Part shown: one piece after another, positions 44,356-53,495 of the stretch
How positions within the stretch are numbered: position 1 is the stretch's first letter
How the letters are laid out: each line of letters begins with the position of its first letter
Assembly: GCA_900318815.1 (NCBI GenBank)
Contig: ONMA01000008.1
Location: 1 to 64,000 of the forward strand
DNA length: 64,000 bases
From: an uncultured Prevotellaceae bacterium
GTDB lineage: Bacteria > Bacteroidota > Bacteroidia > Bacteroidales > Bacteroidaceae
Direction of reading: 5' to 3'
Position numbers and translations under genes: made by a program
The notes under the pieces: generated by a model
The model's database searches: none
Told to the model about the DNA's origin: nothing
The model's input: the letters and a program-made list of their open reading frames with translations, nothing else

Positions 44356-44429
44356 TGACTCCGGCGGGATTCAAACCCACAACCTTCTGATCCGTAGTCA
44401 GATGCTCTATTCAGTTGAGCTACGGAGCC
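44356..44429 (-). tRNA. tRNA-Arg (anticodon ACG)
   Basis: 74 nt cloverleaf. Acceptor GGCTCCG/CGGAGTC, anticodon loop ctACGga, T arm GGTTTGAATCC-type. CCA is not encoded. Confidence 0.95.
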
Positions 44430-44459
44430 TCACTTGCTCTCATTTCTGATTTGCGTGTG

Positions 44460-44467
44460 CAAAGGTA
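44460..44467 (-). promoter_or_regulatory. -7 box of tRNA-Arg
   Basis: TACCTTTG on the minus strand with TTTG at 44488-44491 behind it. Confidence 0.65.
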
Positions 44468-44556
44468 CGTACTTTATTTGAATCCACCAAACTTTTTCCA
44501 ACTTTTTTTTCAAAAAGTGCGAAATTTCTTTGTTTTTGATGCTGAAAAGGCGAAAA

Positions 44557-45879
44557 TCAGGGGCAAACCTGCAGTAATTTCACGGCATCGACATACTGGG
44601 CGATACCCTGAGCCACTTCCTTAGCGGCCTTCATGGCCAGCACCACAGTTTGCGGACGATGTACCACGTCGCCACCTGCAAAGACACCACGGCGGGTAGT
44701 CATGCCGAAGGGACGCTCTACCACCTTGACATAGCCCTTGTCATCGACCTCAATACCTTCTGTAGTCGATACGATGCGGTTGGCCGGACGCGAGCCGATG
44801 GCCAGGAACACGCGGTTGAACGGCTCAATGCGCTCGCCGTCGGGTGTCTGCAGACGGAGCGACTGCAACCGTCCGTCTTCGCCGATGAACTCCGTGCATG
44901 CCGTGTTCCACCAGAACTCCACACCCTCGGCCACGGCCTCCTCATACTCACTCTGAATGGCGGGCATCTCTTCCTGCGTGCGACGATAGAGTACGGTGAC
45001 CTTCGCTCCTAAGCGGATGGCCGTGCGGGCAGCATCCATAGCCACATTACCACCACCGATGACGGCAACACGGTCGCCCTCATCGACGGGAACCATCGAA
45101 CGGGGTATGGCTCCTTCATTGTAGACATTGACCTGATGGAGCAGATAAGTAGACTGGTTGACACCGCGCAACTGGGCACCGGGTGTCGAGTTCATGTTCT
45201 GCGGCACACTCGTTCCTGTGCCGATGAAGATGGCATCATAGCCTTCGGCAAACAGCGAATCGACGGTGACACCATTACGTCCCACGGTGGTGTTCAGTCG
45301 GAAGTCAACACCCAGTGCGGCAATCTTCTCAATCTCTTTACGAACGACGGCCTTGGGGAGCCTGTATTCAGGAATGCCGTACATCAGCACGCCGCCAGCC
45401 TCGCCCTGAGCCTCGAAGATGGTGGCCGAGAAGCCCTTACGTGCCAGGTCGCCTGCTACGGTGAGGCCGGCAGGACCAGAACCGATGATGGCCACACGAC
45501 CTCTCGTCTTCTGCGGAAGCCGTTCGCGGATAAGTTCCATGTCGGTGTCAAAGTCGGCAATAAACTCTTCGAGCTTGCCAATCTGTATCGGCGTGCCCTT
45601 TTTGCCCAGCACGCAATGCCCTTGGCATTGCTTCTCATGAGGGCAGACACGACCGCAAATAGCGGGCAGGTTAGAGCGTTCGTTGATGATGCTCATGGCC
45701 TGACCCATGTTACCCATTGCCAATGCCGCCGTGAAGTTGGGGATGTCGTTCTCAATAGGACAGCCCTTACGGCACTGGGGAATCTTACAGTGCAGACAGC
45801 GTTTGGCCTCGTCGATGGCCTCCTTCACGCTGTACGTTTCGTGTACCACTTGGAAATTGTTGTTGTTTTCTATCTCCAT
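44557..45879 (-). CDS. GltD-like NAD(P)H oxidoreductase (glutamate synthase small-subunit family)
   Basis: 440 residues. N-terminal 4Fe-4S region (CLHCKIPQCRKGCPI and CGRVCPHEKQCQGHCV), FAD motif VAIIGSGPAGLTVAGDLA near 128, NAD(P) motif VAVIGGGNVAMDAARTA near 268. No large GltB subunit is adjacent, so it could serve as a glutamate synthase partner or another electron-transfer subunit. It has a TAATTTTG promoter. Confidence 0.88.
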   Translation of the reverse strand: MEIENNNNFQVVHETYSVKEAIDEAKRCLHCKIPQCRKGCPIENDIPNFTAALAMGNMGQAMSIINERSNLPAICGRVCPHEKQCQGHCVLGKKGTPIQIGKLEEFIADFDTDMELIRERLPQKTRGRVAIIGSGPAGLTVAGDLARKGFSATIFEAQGEAGGVLMYGIPEYRLPKAVVRKEIEKIAALGVDFRLNTTVGRNGVTVDSLFAEGYDAIFIGTGTSVPQNMNSTPGAQLRGVNQSTYLLHQVNVYNEGAIPRSMVPVDEGDRVAVIGGGNVAMDAARTAIRLGAKVTVLYRRTQEEMPAIQSEYEEAVAEGVEFWWNTACTEFIGEDGRLQSLRLQTPDGERIEPFNRVFLAIGSRPANRIVSTTEGIEVDDKGYVKVVERPFGMTTRRGVFAGGDVVHRPQTVVLAMKAAKEVAQGIAQYVDAVKLLQVCP

Positions 45880-45907
45880 TATAGCTAATATTGTAAACTT
45901 CAGGTTG

Positions 45908-45986
45908 CAAAATTACTATTTTTACGCGAATTTCTTTAAATATTGCTAATAAATGATACAACGATTAACATTTCTTTGTACTTTTG
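45908..45986. promoter_or_regulatory. divergent promoters: GltD-like gene (-) and GH25 gene (+)
   Basis: TAATTTTG on the minus strand at 45908-45915 and TACTTTTG on the plus strand at 45979-45986. Confidence 0.6.
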
Positions 45987-45994
45987 CAGCCATT

Positions 45995-47305
45995 ATGAAG
46001 CAGAAATACTTTCTATATATAACAATAGGTGTACTTTCAGGATGCACATCGGGTGGAAACGAAGACCTCTCGACGCTGCCCGAAGACTCAACTGAGGTAG
46101 AAACTACCGCCATAGATGCCGATGCCTTGCAGCGTCGTGCGGAAGGCATAGCCGCCGAACTGGCCTACTACTTGGAGCGGCACAACGTACTGGACGAAGG
46201 CTATGACATGGTGGCTCGCTATGCCGACGAGGGCGACTCTGCCCTATCGGCCTATATGCCCATCGCTCCCTTGCGGTTGTTCGGCATAGGCCGATGGCGC
46301 AACATCCGACGCTCGGGAACGGCATTGACCCATGACGCCCTGCGAAGGCCCATCATCGGTCGGATGGAAGATGATACCCTCGTAAGCGGCATTCGTCTCG
46401 ACACAGCCGGTGTCTATGCTGGAAGATTCACCCGCAACGGAGAGGCACAGGGGCATGGTGGCTATCTTGCCGTTGACGGCAGCTACTATGAAGGGCAGTG
46501 GCAGATGGATATGCGCCAGGGATTCGGCTTCTGCGTGTCGCCCACCTATCTACATGCAGGCCATTGGCGCAAGAACCGTTTCCTTGGCGAGCGCATGCAC
46601 CACACGCCAGACCGCATCTACGGCATCGACGTGTCGCGCTATCAGCACGAGCAGGGTCGTCGGCGTTTCGCCATTGACTGGAAAAGAGTGCGCATTACGG
46701 GGCTGGGCCGTCGCATCAGCGAGCAGCGGGTGAGCGGAAACGTGAACTATCCTGTATCGTTCGCCTATATCAAGAGTACGCAAGGCACGGCCATCAGGAA
46801 CCGATACTTCGCCACCGACTACCTCCAGGCACGTCGCTATGGCATCCCCGTGGGTGCCTACCACTTCTTCTCGCCCAAGCTGAATGCACGCGAACAGGTG
46901 AGCAACTTCCTGAACAACACCGCCTTCAAGCGCGGCGACCTGCCTCCGATGCTCGACATAGAACCAACCGACGCACAGGTCAAGGCTGCTGGCGGCCCCG
47001 AAGCACTATTCAGCGAGCTACGCTTATGGCTGAACTTAGTAGAGAGATGGGTGGGCGTGCGCCCTATCCTCTACGTCAACCAGAACTTCGCCAAGAAATA
47101 CTTAGACATGGCTCCCGACCTGAAGCACGGCTACCAGGTGTGGATTGCCCGCTACGGCGAGTACAAGCCCGACGTACACCTGACGTTCTGGCAGCTCAGT
47201 TCCGACGGCAATGTACAGGGCATCAAGAGCAAGGTCGACATCAATGTCTTCAACGGTTTTCAGAGCCAGTGGGAAGACTTCCTGCGCGAAGAGACCATCC
47301 AATAA
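45995..47305 (+). CDS. GH25 muramidase lipoprotein with MORN-like repeats
   Basis: 436 residues from MKQKYFLYITIG, chosen over an upstream start that lies before the -7 box. Lipobox VLSGC. MORN-like repeats (YAGRFTRNGEAQGHGGYL, YYEGQWQMDMRQGFGF) precede the GH25 domain, which has GIDVSRYQ, YIKSTQG, VGAYHFF and MLDIEPT. It should cleave peptidoglycan outside the cytoplasm. The MORN-GH25 combination is unusual. Confidence 0.88.
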   Translation: MKQKYFLYITIGVLSGCTSGGNEDLSTLPEDSTEVETTAIDADALQRRAEGIAAELAYYLERHNVLDEGYDMVARYADEGDSALSAYMPIAPLRLFGIGRWRNIRRSGTALTHDALRRPIIGRMEDDTLVSGIRLDTAGVYAGRFTRNGEAQGHGGYLAVDGSYYEGQWQMDMRQGFGFCVSPTYLHAGHWRKNRFLGERMHHTPDRIYGIDVSRYQHEQGRRRFAIDWKRVRITGLGRRISEQRVSGNVNYPVSFAYIKSTQGTAIRNRYFATDYLQARRYGIPVGAYHFFSPKLNAREQVSNFLNNTAFKRGDLPPMLDIEPTDAQVKAAGGPEALFSELRLWLNLVERWVGVRPILYVNQNFAKKYLDMAPDLKHGYQVWIARYGEYKPDVHLTFWQLSSDGNVQGIKSKVDINVFNGFQSQWEDFLREETIQ

Positions 47306-47327
47306 ATAAGTAACACATCAACTGATT

Positions 47328-47798
47328 ATGAAGACCGAACTGATAGTAGTGGGACGCACGGTGAACAAGCATTTCATTGCGGGGATTGCCGACTATAGCG
47401 AACGCATAGGGCACTACATGCCTTTCTCCATCACCACGATCCCCGAACTGAAGAACACCAAGAGCCTGACCGAGGAACAACAGAAGCAGGCCGAAGGAGA
47501 ACAAATACTGAAACTGATACAGCCCTCCGACACCGTAGTGCTGCTCGACGAACATGGACATGAGTTCCGCAGCGTGGAGCTGGCTTCATGGTTGGAACAG
47601 AAAAGAAACACGGCCCGCCGACTTGTTTTCGTCATCGGCGGACCTTACGGATTCTCGCAGGCCGTCTACTCGCGGGCCAACGAGAAGATTTCTCTATCGA
47701 AAATGACTTTTTCTCACCAGATGGTACGTCTCATCTTCACCGAACAGCTCTATAGAGCCTGTACGATTATCAAGGGCGAACCCTATCACCATGAGTAA
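47328..47798 (+). CDS. rlmH: 23S rRNA (pseudouridine1915-N3)-methyltransferase
   Basis: 156 residues. Knotted SPOUT fold with LLDEHGHEFRS, FVIGGPYGFS and the C-terminal MVRLIFTEQLYRA motifs of RlmH. It methylates pseudouridine 1915 in helix 69. It starts 22 bases after the muramidase stop. Confidence 0.96.
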   Translation: MKTELIVVGRTVNKHFIAGIADYSERIGHYMPFSITTIPELKNTKSLTEEQQKQAEGEQILKLIQPSDTVVLLDEHGHEFRSVELASWLEQKRNTARRLVFVIGGPYGFSQAVYSRANEKISLSKMTFSHQMVRLIFTEQLYRACTIIKGEPYHHE

Positions 47799-47820
47799 GC
47801 CGGGAACCAGAGTCCCTGCC

Positions 47821-48324
47821 CTACTCTTCCCCGCCATCAAGCATTTCAAGATGGCGCTTCACGTTCTCGCGGTGTGCTTTCGGGGCATGCTCGTACATGT
47901 CGAGATAGTTCTGCATCACCGACGACTGCTTCGATGACAGGGCCTCCTGATAGTCGACGAACTCGTTTTGTTCACGCACAACCTGCTTGAAATAGAGTCC
48001 TACGAAGATCACTATCATGAAGACCACCCCCGTGACTATCGTGGTGGTAGGCATGCGCATTTCCTTCAGCACGAACTGCTTGAAACTCTTCAGTCCGATG
48101 ATATCCTTCAGCGTGTCAGAGTCGTTCTTGTCATCGAAGAAAATCTTATTCTCCTCGACAAACTGAGTATGACAGAAACTACAATGGGTAGCATCCTTGA
48201 AGTTGACTTGCCCGCAACGGGGACAGGTAATAACCTGCCCGGCGATTTCAACACCGCAGTGTGGGCAGATCTTTGCGCGGTCACTCACGTCGTGACCACA
48301 TTCAGGACAATTGATAAGAGCCAT
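47821..48324 (-). CDS. zinc-ribbon membrane protein
   Basis: 167 residues. Three zinc ribbons CPECGHDV, CPHCGVEI, CPRCGQ and CSFCH, then a membrane segment near 98-115 (TTIVTGVVFMIVIFVGLYF) and a coiled tail. Function unknown; typical membrane adaptor architecture. Confidence 0.8.
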   Translation of the reverse strand: MALINCPECGHDVSDRAKICPHCGVEIAGQVITCPRCGQVNFKDATHCSFCHTQFVEENKIFFDDKNDSDTLKDIIGLKSFKQFVLKEMRMPTTTIVTGVVFMIVIFVGLYFKQVVREQNEFVDYQEALSSKQSSVMQNYLDMYEHAPKAHRENVKRHLEMLDGGEE

Positions 48325-48380
48325 ATTTTAAATAATGGTTATTACTAATTATGATGACTGACGACCATTGCTGACAGGTC

Positions 48381-49079
48381 TCAGTGCCGATAGCGTATCT
48401 CGCGGAGTCCGTGCCGCCCCATGAAGCGGCTTTTGTCCACATATCCGTTGACACCCACGATGCTGCCCTTTCCCGTGTATTGCCACATAGTAACGTCGCG
48501 GCCGTCGTCCAGGACAGGTTCCTCGTCGGTGTAGAGGGCTATCATGACGCAGTAATCGTCAATCATTCCCTGGAGGTATCTGTTATAGAAGTTACGCCCA
48601 GTATAGACGAGCGGCTTCTGATGATAGGCCGATTCCATGAGCTGGAGGAACCTGTTGAGCGAGTCGCAGAAGGCTTCGTCGCTCAGTCCGGCTGTCGTCT
48701 CCACGTCGAGCATGGGTATCAAGTCCTGCTCGCCGGGCAGACACTGGGCCTTGAAATTGGCCAACTGGAGTTCGAGTGCCGTCTTCGGACGGAAGAAGTG
48801 ATAGGATCCCACCTTCAGTCCGTAGCGGTGGGCCAGGTCGATGTTACGCTCATAGCGGCTGTCAATGCGGTCGCCACCCTCAGTAGCCTTCAGATAGACG
48901 TAGGCCGTCTTCGTATTGCCGCCCACGGTCTCCCAGAACACGTCGCCCTGATAGTGGCTCAGGTCAATGCCATGCACATGACTACAGGTGTCCTCGCATT
49001 GAGGATATGAGCCGTACTGGGCACATATTTTTACGCTTGATATCAATAAAAAAAGTGCAATTATCTTGAATTTGATCAT
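48381..49079 (-). CDS. GH25 muramidase, secreted
   Basis: 232 residues with a signal peptide (MIKFKIIALFLLISSVKICA). GIDLSHYQGDV, YLKATEGG, VGSYHFFRP and MLDVETTAG are GH25 motifs with the catalytic acidic residues. Peptidoglycan hydrolase. A second GH25 gene is 1 kb away in opposite orientation. Confidence 0.92.
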   Translation of the reverse strand: MIKFKIIALFLLISSVKICAQYGSYPQCEDTCSHVHGIDLSHYQGDVFWETVGGNTKTAYVYLKATEGGDRIDSRYERNIDLAHRYGLKVGSYHFFRPKTALELQLANFKAQCLPGEQDLIPMLDVETTAGLSDEAFCDSLNRFLQLMESAYHQKPLVYTGRNFYNRYLQGMIDDYCVMIALYTDEEPVLDDGRDVTMWQYTGKGSIVGVNGYVDKSRFMGRHGLREIRYRH

Positions 49080-49127
49080 TATTTCTTAACTTTTTCGGGC
49101 AAAACGGTATAAACCTCATTTGGCCTG

Positions 49128-49135
49128 CAAAGTTA
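49128..49135 (-). promoter_or_regulatory. -7 box of the GH25 gene
   Basis: TAACTTTG on the minus strand, about 49 bases before the start at 49079. Confidence 0.55.
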
Positions 49136-49242
49136 GTAATTATATACGAAATAACCAACCCTTTTATAAAAAAAACGTCATTATTTTAGCTTAAAGACCT
49201 AAGTTTCTACTTGCAAAGTTACTGAAATAGAAGAAAAAAGCG

Positions 49243-49250
49243 TATCTTTG
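49243..49250 (+). promoter_or_regulatory. -7 box of the clostripain-like gene
   Basis: TATCTTTG, 18 bases before the preferred ATG at 49269. Confidence 0.6.
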
Positions 49251-49268
49251 CCGAAAATATTTGCAACA

Positions 49269-50534
49269 ATGAAGAAAATCATCAGCTTAATGGCCATTCT
49301 GGTGCTCTTTGCAGCCTGCAAGAAAGACTCAGAGTCTTCGGAAAAAAAAGAAATCTTTGGACGGACAGTCATCGTTTACATGTCGGGAGAGAACAATCTC
49401 GACCAGTTGGGCGTACTCGACCAAGACCTGCTGGAAATGCGGAGAGCATCGAAGCAAATACCGGCTTCCGACCGCTTAGTTGTCTATGTAGACAGACTGT
49501 CAAGAAGCGAGACTCCGTTCATCGCAGAAATCAAGAACGCTGCCTGCGACACCATCATGCACTATGCGAATGACTTCTATTCCTCCGACCCGGAACACTT
49601 CTATAACGTCATCAAGACCATCGAGGAGAAATATCCCTCGCAGGAGTATGCGCTGGTGCTGTGGGGACACGCCACAAGTTGGCTGGTAGATAAGGACACC
49701 GTTGCTTCTGCTACCGCCAAGGCCAGACAACAACGACGCGCCTACGGTCAGGACTGCGGCGACAACACGATTTACGGGCCGGAGAAATGGCTGAACATCA
49801 CGCAGATGCACCGTGAACTGGCTAAACTGCCCAAGTTCAGCTACATCTTTGCCGACTGCTGCTGCATGATGTCGGTAGAGACGGCCTACGAACTGCGCAA
49901 CGTCACCGACTACCTGATAGGGTCGCCCGCCGAGATTCCCGGCGACGGTGCCCCTTACGACAAGATCATGGACGAGCTGTTCTCGCGGAATACAACGTTC
50001 TACCAATCAATCATCGACAAGTACTACGACTACTATATGGAGCTGTACCGCACCCCAGAGTATGCCAACAGCACCTACGACTCGTATCTTACGGGCTACA
50101 GCGTGCCCCTTTCGGTCGTCGACATGAAACACATCGGCGAACTGGCCCAGTCCACACGCAACCTGCTGAAGGAACCCGGCGAGTACACCTTCGAACAGGT
50201 GCCTTACTATTTCCACATGGACCTGCCCGTGTGCTACGACATGGCCTGCCTCTTAGAGGCCAACTCCACTGCCGAAGAATTTGAGACGTGGAAGCGTGCC
50301 TTCGACCTCGCCGTTCCCTACCGCCGCCTATCGGATAGATGGATGACCATCTACGATGAAATACAACTTAGTCAGGTAAACAAAGGATTTGTCTTTAATA
50401 AAGATAATTATGGCGGGCTAAGCATGTTCGTGCCCCGAAGCATCTACGACAGTTCTTACTGGTTCATTTATAACGCAGCACTGCCCAGCTTCGAATGGAG
50501 CCAGGCAGTGGGTTGGAATCGCTTCGGCTACTAA
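49269..50534 (+). CDS. clostripain-family (C11) cysteine protease lipoprotein
   Basis: 421 residues from MKKIISLMAILVLFAACKK, lipobox LFAAC. YALVLWGHATSW holds the catalytic His and IFADCCCMM the catalytic Cys of the C11 fold. It is probably surface-exposed; C11 enzymes cleave after Arg or Lys. The family in Bacteroidetes is often lipoprotein-anchored. Single gene. Confidence 0.9.
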   Translation: MKKIISLMAILVLFAACKKDSESSEKKEIFGRTVIVYMSGENNLDQLGVLDQDLLEMRRASKQIPASDRLVVYVDRLSRSETPFIAEIKNAACDTIMHYANDFYSSDPEHFYNVIKTIEEKYPSQEYALVLWGHATSWLVDKDTVASATAKARQQRRAYGQDCGDNTIYGPEKWLNITQMHRELAKLPKFSYIFADCCCMMSVETAYELRNVTDYLIGSPAEIPGDGAPYDKIMDELFSRNTTFYQSIIDKYYDYYMELYRTPEYANSTYDSYLTGYSVPLSVVDMKHIGELAQSTRNLLKEPGEYTFEQVPYYFHMDLPVCYDMACLLEANSTAEEFETWKRAFDLAVPYRRLSDRWMTIYDEIQLSQVNKGFVFNKDNYGGLSMFVPRSIYDSSYWFIYNAALPSFEWSQAVGWNRFGY

Positions 50535-50543
50535 TTAGCCCCG

Positions 50544-51869
50544 TCACGATGCGGGTTCTTCGGGTTTGCCTACAACGACTTTAATCTTCGAGATGCGGTG
50601 TCCGTCGAGTTCCATAATCTCGAACTTGAAGTGCTGGTAGTCTATGCGCTCGTGCAGACGCGGGAAGTCGCCCTTCAGTTCCAGCAGCAGTCCGGCCAGT
50701 GAGTCGGCTTCGCCCTCCACTTCTTCAAACACATCGTCGTCAAGTTTCAGGATGCGGTAGAAGTCGCTGAGCAGCGTCTTGCCCTCAAAGAGATAGGTAT
50801 TGGCGTTGATGCGCACGTAGTTGCGTTCTTCCTCGTCATACTCATCGTTGATCTCGCCCACGATTTCCTCCAGGATGTCCTCTAAAGTGACGATGCCACT
50901 GGTGCCGCCAAACTCATCGACAACGATGGCTATGTGTACCTTGTTCTCCTGGAAGTCGCGCAGCAGGTCGTCAATCTTCTTGGTCTCCGGCACAAAATAG
51001 GGAGGACGTATGAGCGACTGCCACCTGAACGTATCGGGCTTGCCAAGATGGGGCAGCAGGTCTTTGATGTAAAGGATGCCGCGCACCTCGTCGATAGACC
51101 CCTGACTGACGGGGATGCGCGAGTAGTTGTTCTCCACAATGCACTTGAGCACCTCGGGGAAAGTAGAGCTGAAGTCCAGGTCGACCACATCCTGGCGGCT
51201 GGTCATCACCTCCTTGGCGGTCTCGTCGCCAAAGCGCACGATGCCTTCCAGCATGTTCTGCTCTTCCTTCAGCTCGGCCTTGTCGGTCAGTTCAAGGGCC
51301 TGCTCCAGGTCGTCCACGCTAAGTACGTGGCTCTCTTTCTGCACCAACTTCTCGGCCAGCACACCAGAACGGATGAGTACCGTGGCCAACGGATGAAACA
51401 GACGGCTGAGGAAAGTGATGGTTCCAGCAAAGGTGCGACACACCGACAGGGCATGCTGACCGCAGTACACCTTCGGCATGATTTCGCCAAACAGCAGGAG
51501 CAAGAACGTGAGCAATACTGTGATGACCACAAACTCCAGCCAATAGGCCTTACCGAAGTCCACGGTCTGGGCGAAGCAATAGTTACAGAGCATGATGATG
51601 GTCACGTTCACCAGGTTGTTGGTAATGAGAATCGTGGCCAGCGTGCGCTCGCTGTCCTTGCGCAATGCTTCGATTTTCTCGTCGGCAGCGTTGCGCTCGG
51701 CATCAAGTTCATTCAAGTCGTTGGGCGAAAGTGAAAAGAATGCAATTTCAGACCCAGAGGCAAAGCCCGAAGCAATCAGCAATATGCAAGCAAGAATACC
51801 GGCAAAAATAACCCCGGCAGTGGGTGCATAGAACTGCACTTCAGAGAATAATTGTTGGAAATAGTCCAT
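50544..51869 (-). CDS. gldE: CNNM/CBS-domain protein GldE
   Basis: 441 residues. CNNM transmembrane region (about 15-190), paired CBS domains (MTSRQDVVDLDFSS... and NKVHIAIVVDEFGGTSGIVTLEDILEEIVGEI) and the CorC_HlyC C-terminal domain. In Bacteroidetes it is GldE, linked with ssb as here. In gliding species it supports motility; here a transport role is more likely. Confidence 0.9.
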   Translation of the reverse strand: MDYFQQLFSEVQFYAPTAGVIFAGILACILLIASGFASGSEIAFFSLSPNDLNELDAERNAADEKIEALRKDSERTLATILITNNLVNVTIIMLCNYCFAQTVDFGKAYWLEFVVITVLLTFLLLLFGEIMPKVYCGQHALSVCRTFAGTITFLSRLFHPLATVLIRSGVLAEKLVQKESHVLSVDDLEQALELTDKAELKEEQNMLEGIVRFGDETAKEVMTSRQDVVDLDFSSTFPEVLKCIVENNYSRIPVSQGSIDEVRGILYIKDLLPHLGKPDTFRWQSLIRPPYFVPETKKIDDLLRDFQENKVHIAIVVDEFGGTSGIVTLEDILEEIVGEINDEYDEEERNYVRINANTYLFEGKTLLSDFYRILKLDDDVFEEVEGEADSLAGLLLELKGDFPRLHERIDYQHFKFEIMELDGHRISKIKVVVGKPEEPAS

Positions 51870-51883
51870 TTTTTATTTGTCCG

Positions 51884-52306
51884 TCAGAACGGCAGTGCTT
51901 CATCATTCTTCTCTTCCGGCTGCTTGGCCGTCGCCGCAGCAGCACTGGATGAAGCGGCTGGTTGTTGTGTTGGTGATGGTTTTGAGGTGAGCATTTCCAT
52001 GTTGTCGGCCCATATCTCGGTGGCATATTGCCGCTGCCCCTGCTTGTTGTCGTACATGGTGTAGCGTATTCGCCCCTCGATATAGAGTTTATCGCCCTTA
52101 TGGACATACCGCTCTACAATCTCGGCCAGCCGACGCCATAGTATGATATTATGCCAATCGGTGCGGTCGGGAACTTGAGTTCCGTTCTGTAGCGTATACC
52201 CTTTCTCGGTCGTTGCAAAACGGAAACGGGCCACGGCAACCCCCTGGTCCACATAGCGCACCTCGGGTTCCGTGCCCACATTGCCAATCAACATTACCTT
52301 GTTCAT
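51884..52306 (-). CDS. ssb: single-stranded DNA-binding protein
   Basis: 140 residues. OB fold (MNKVMLIGNVGTEPEVRY... to AEIWADNMEML), then a Ser/Ala/Gln-rich linker and the acidic tip NDEALPF that recruits repair proteins. ssb-gldE order is standard in the phylum. Confidence 0.95.
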   Translation of the reverse strand: MNKVMLIGNVGTEPEVRYVDQGVAVARFRFATTEKGYTLQNGTQVPDRTDWHNIILWRRLAEIVERYVHKGDKLYIEGRIRYTMYDNKQGQRQYATEIWADNMEMLTSKPSPTQQPAASSSAAAATAKQPEEKNDEALPF

Positions 52307-52315
52307 AGACCTGTA

Positions 52316-52867
52316 TTAAACGGGTTTAGCCATTCCAAGATAGCGGAACTTGAAGTTCTTGCCCTTCACCGAGGGGAACTGGCTGCGCTCATCGACACGC
52401 TGACGCAGGTGGCTCACAATCCTGTTGTAGCACTCCATGCCCGAATTGGCCTTAACCTGCGCAGAAAAGCGCGTGTCACGATACTGGAACTTACCCGTTC
52501 CTGGCATCAGCACCACGCGCTTGAAATCCATTGTTCCCTCATACCACCCCTCACGAATCTCGTTGAGCTTCATCATTGCAGGAGCAGCACCATGACCTTT
52601 CTCGGTGATCATACCTCCGGGACGCAAAGCCCGCTTCTCCTTGAAGTCGACCATCGTGGCCGCCTCGGTCTTAATGATGATAAAGTAAACACGGGGACGA
52701 ACCTTATAGCGTTTCGGAAAGAACACATCACTGGCCACATAGTCACGAATATCTGCCTCAAGGACAGAGTTCATGCCAATCTCATCAATACTCTTCAGAA
52801 ACTCAATAGCTTCATCTGCTGTTGAAACAAGTGTTTCGCTGTCAAAATATCTTATATATAAATTCAT
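52316..52867 (-). CDS. hypothetical protein next to ssb
   Basis: 183 residues, no signal or membrane segment. MNLYIRYFDSETLVSTADEA and RVVLMPGTGKFQYRDTRFSA are conserved-looking, but no named domain is recognised. It is 9 bases upstream of ssb, so probably co-transcribed. Function unknown. Confidence 0.75.
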   Translation of the reverse strand: MNLYIRYFDSETLVSTADEAIEFLKSIDEIGMNSVLEADIRDYVASDVFFPKRYKVRPRVYFIIIKTEAATMVDFKEKRALRPGGMITEKGHGAAPAMMKLNEIREGWYEGTMDFKRVVLMPGTGKFQYRDTRFSAQVKANSGMECYNRIVSHLRQRVDERSQFPSVKGKNFKFRYLGMAKPV

Positions 52868-52975
52868 CTGAATAGGTTTGTTTTCCTGTTTATATGAATT
52901 AAAAAATCTGACTTAGGCATAAGAACCAAAGCCGGAACTCATGTTTTTCTGTTGTTAATTAAGTTTATAATGGAG

Positions 52976-53048
52976 AGCGGAAAACGGGACTCGGACCCGC
53001 GACCCCAACCTTGGCAAGGTTGTGCTCTACCAACTGAGCTATTTCCGC
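52976..53048 (-). tRNA. tRNA-Gly (anticodon GCC)
   Basis: 73 nt. Acceptor GCGGAAA/TTTCCGC; anticodon GCC in loop TTGCCAA. The same sequence is repeated at 53311-53383. Confidence 0.95.
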
Positions 53049-53067
53049 ATAGAAATCAATAAAAAAG

Positions 53068-53151
53068 TGAAGAGGAGGAGACTCGAACTCCCACGTCGCA
53101 ATTAACACTACCCCCTCAAAGTAGCGCGTCTACCAATTCCGCCACCTCTCC
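53068..53151 (-). tRNA. tRNA-Leu (anticodon GAG)
   Basis: 84 nt with a long variable arm. Acceptor GGAGAGG/CCTCTTC; loop TTGAGGG reads anticodon GAG. Confidence 0.93.
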
Positions 53152-53178
53152 AACACTATTTACACATTGAAAAAAGAG

Positions 53179-53260
53179 TGCCCAGAACAGGACTCGAACC
53201 TGCACGCCTCGCGGCACACGCACCTGAAACGTGCGCGTCTACCAATTCCGCCACCTGGGC
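53179..53260 (-). tRNA. tRNA-Leu (anticodon CAG)
   Basis: 82 nt with a long variable arm. Acceptor GCCCAGG/TCTGGGC; loop TTTCAGG reads CAG. Confidence 0.93.
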
Positions 53261-53310
53261 ATTTTTCGAAAGGAACCACTTCCTAACGCTCTCTTGTTTT
53301 CAAAATGTGG

Positions 53311-53383
53311 AGCGGAAAACGGGACTCGGACCCGCGACCCCAACCTTGGCAAGGTTGTGCTCTACCAACTGAGCTATTTCCGC
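53311..53383 (-). tRNA. tRNA-Gly (anticodon GCC), second copy
   Basis: 73 nt, identical to 52976-53048 and first in the minus-strand cluster. Confidence 0.95.
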
Positions 53384-53434
53384 ATTCAACATCATCATTT
53401 CAATTCTGATGTGCATCTCTCTCGATTGCGGGTG

Positions 53435-53442
53435 CAAAGGTA
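53435..53442 (-). promoter_or_regulatory. -7 box of the tRNA cluster
   Basis: TACCTTTG on the minus strand with TTTG at 53462-53465. Confidence 0.65.
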
Positions 53443-53495
53443 CTACTTTTTTTTGAACCACCAAAACTTTTCGCAACTTTTTTCTAAAAAAAATG

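Noticed and set aside
44356..44429. tRNA-Arg as an integration site for the 39.6-44.3 kb island
   Set aside because: No repeat of the tRNA 3' end and no integrase gene were seen in the window.
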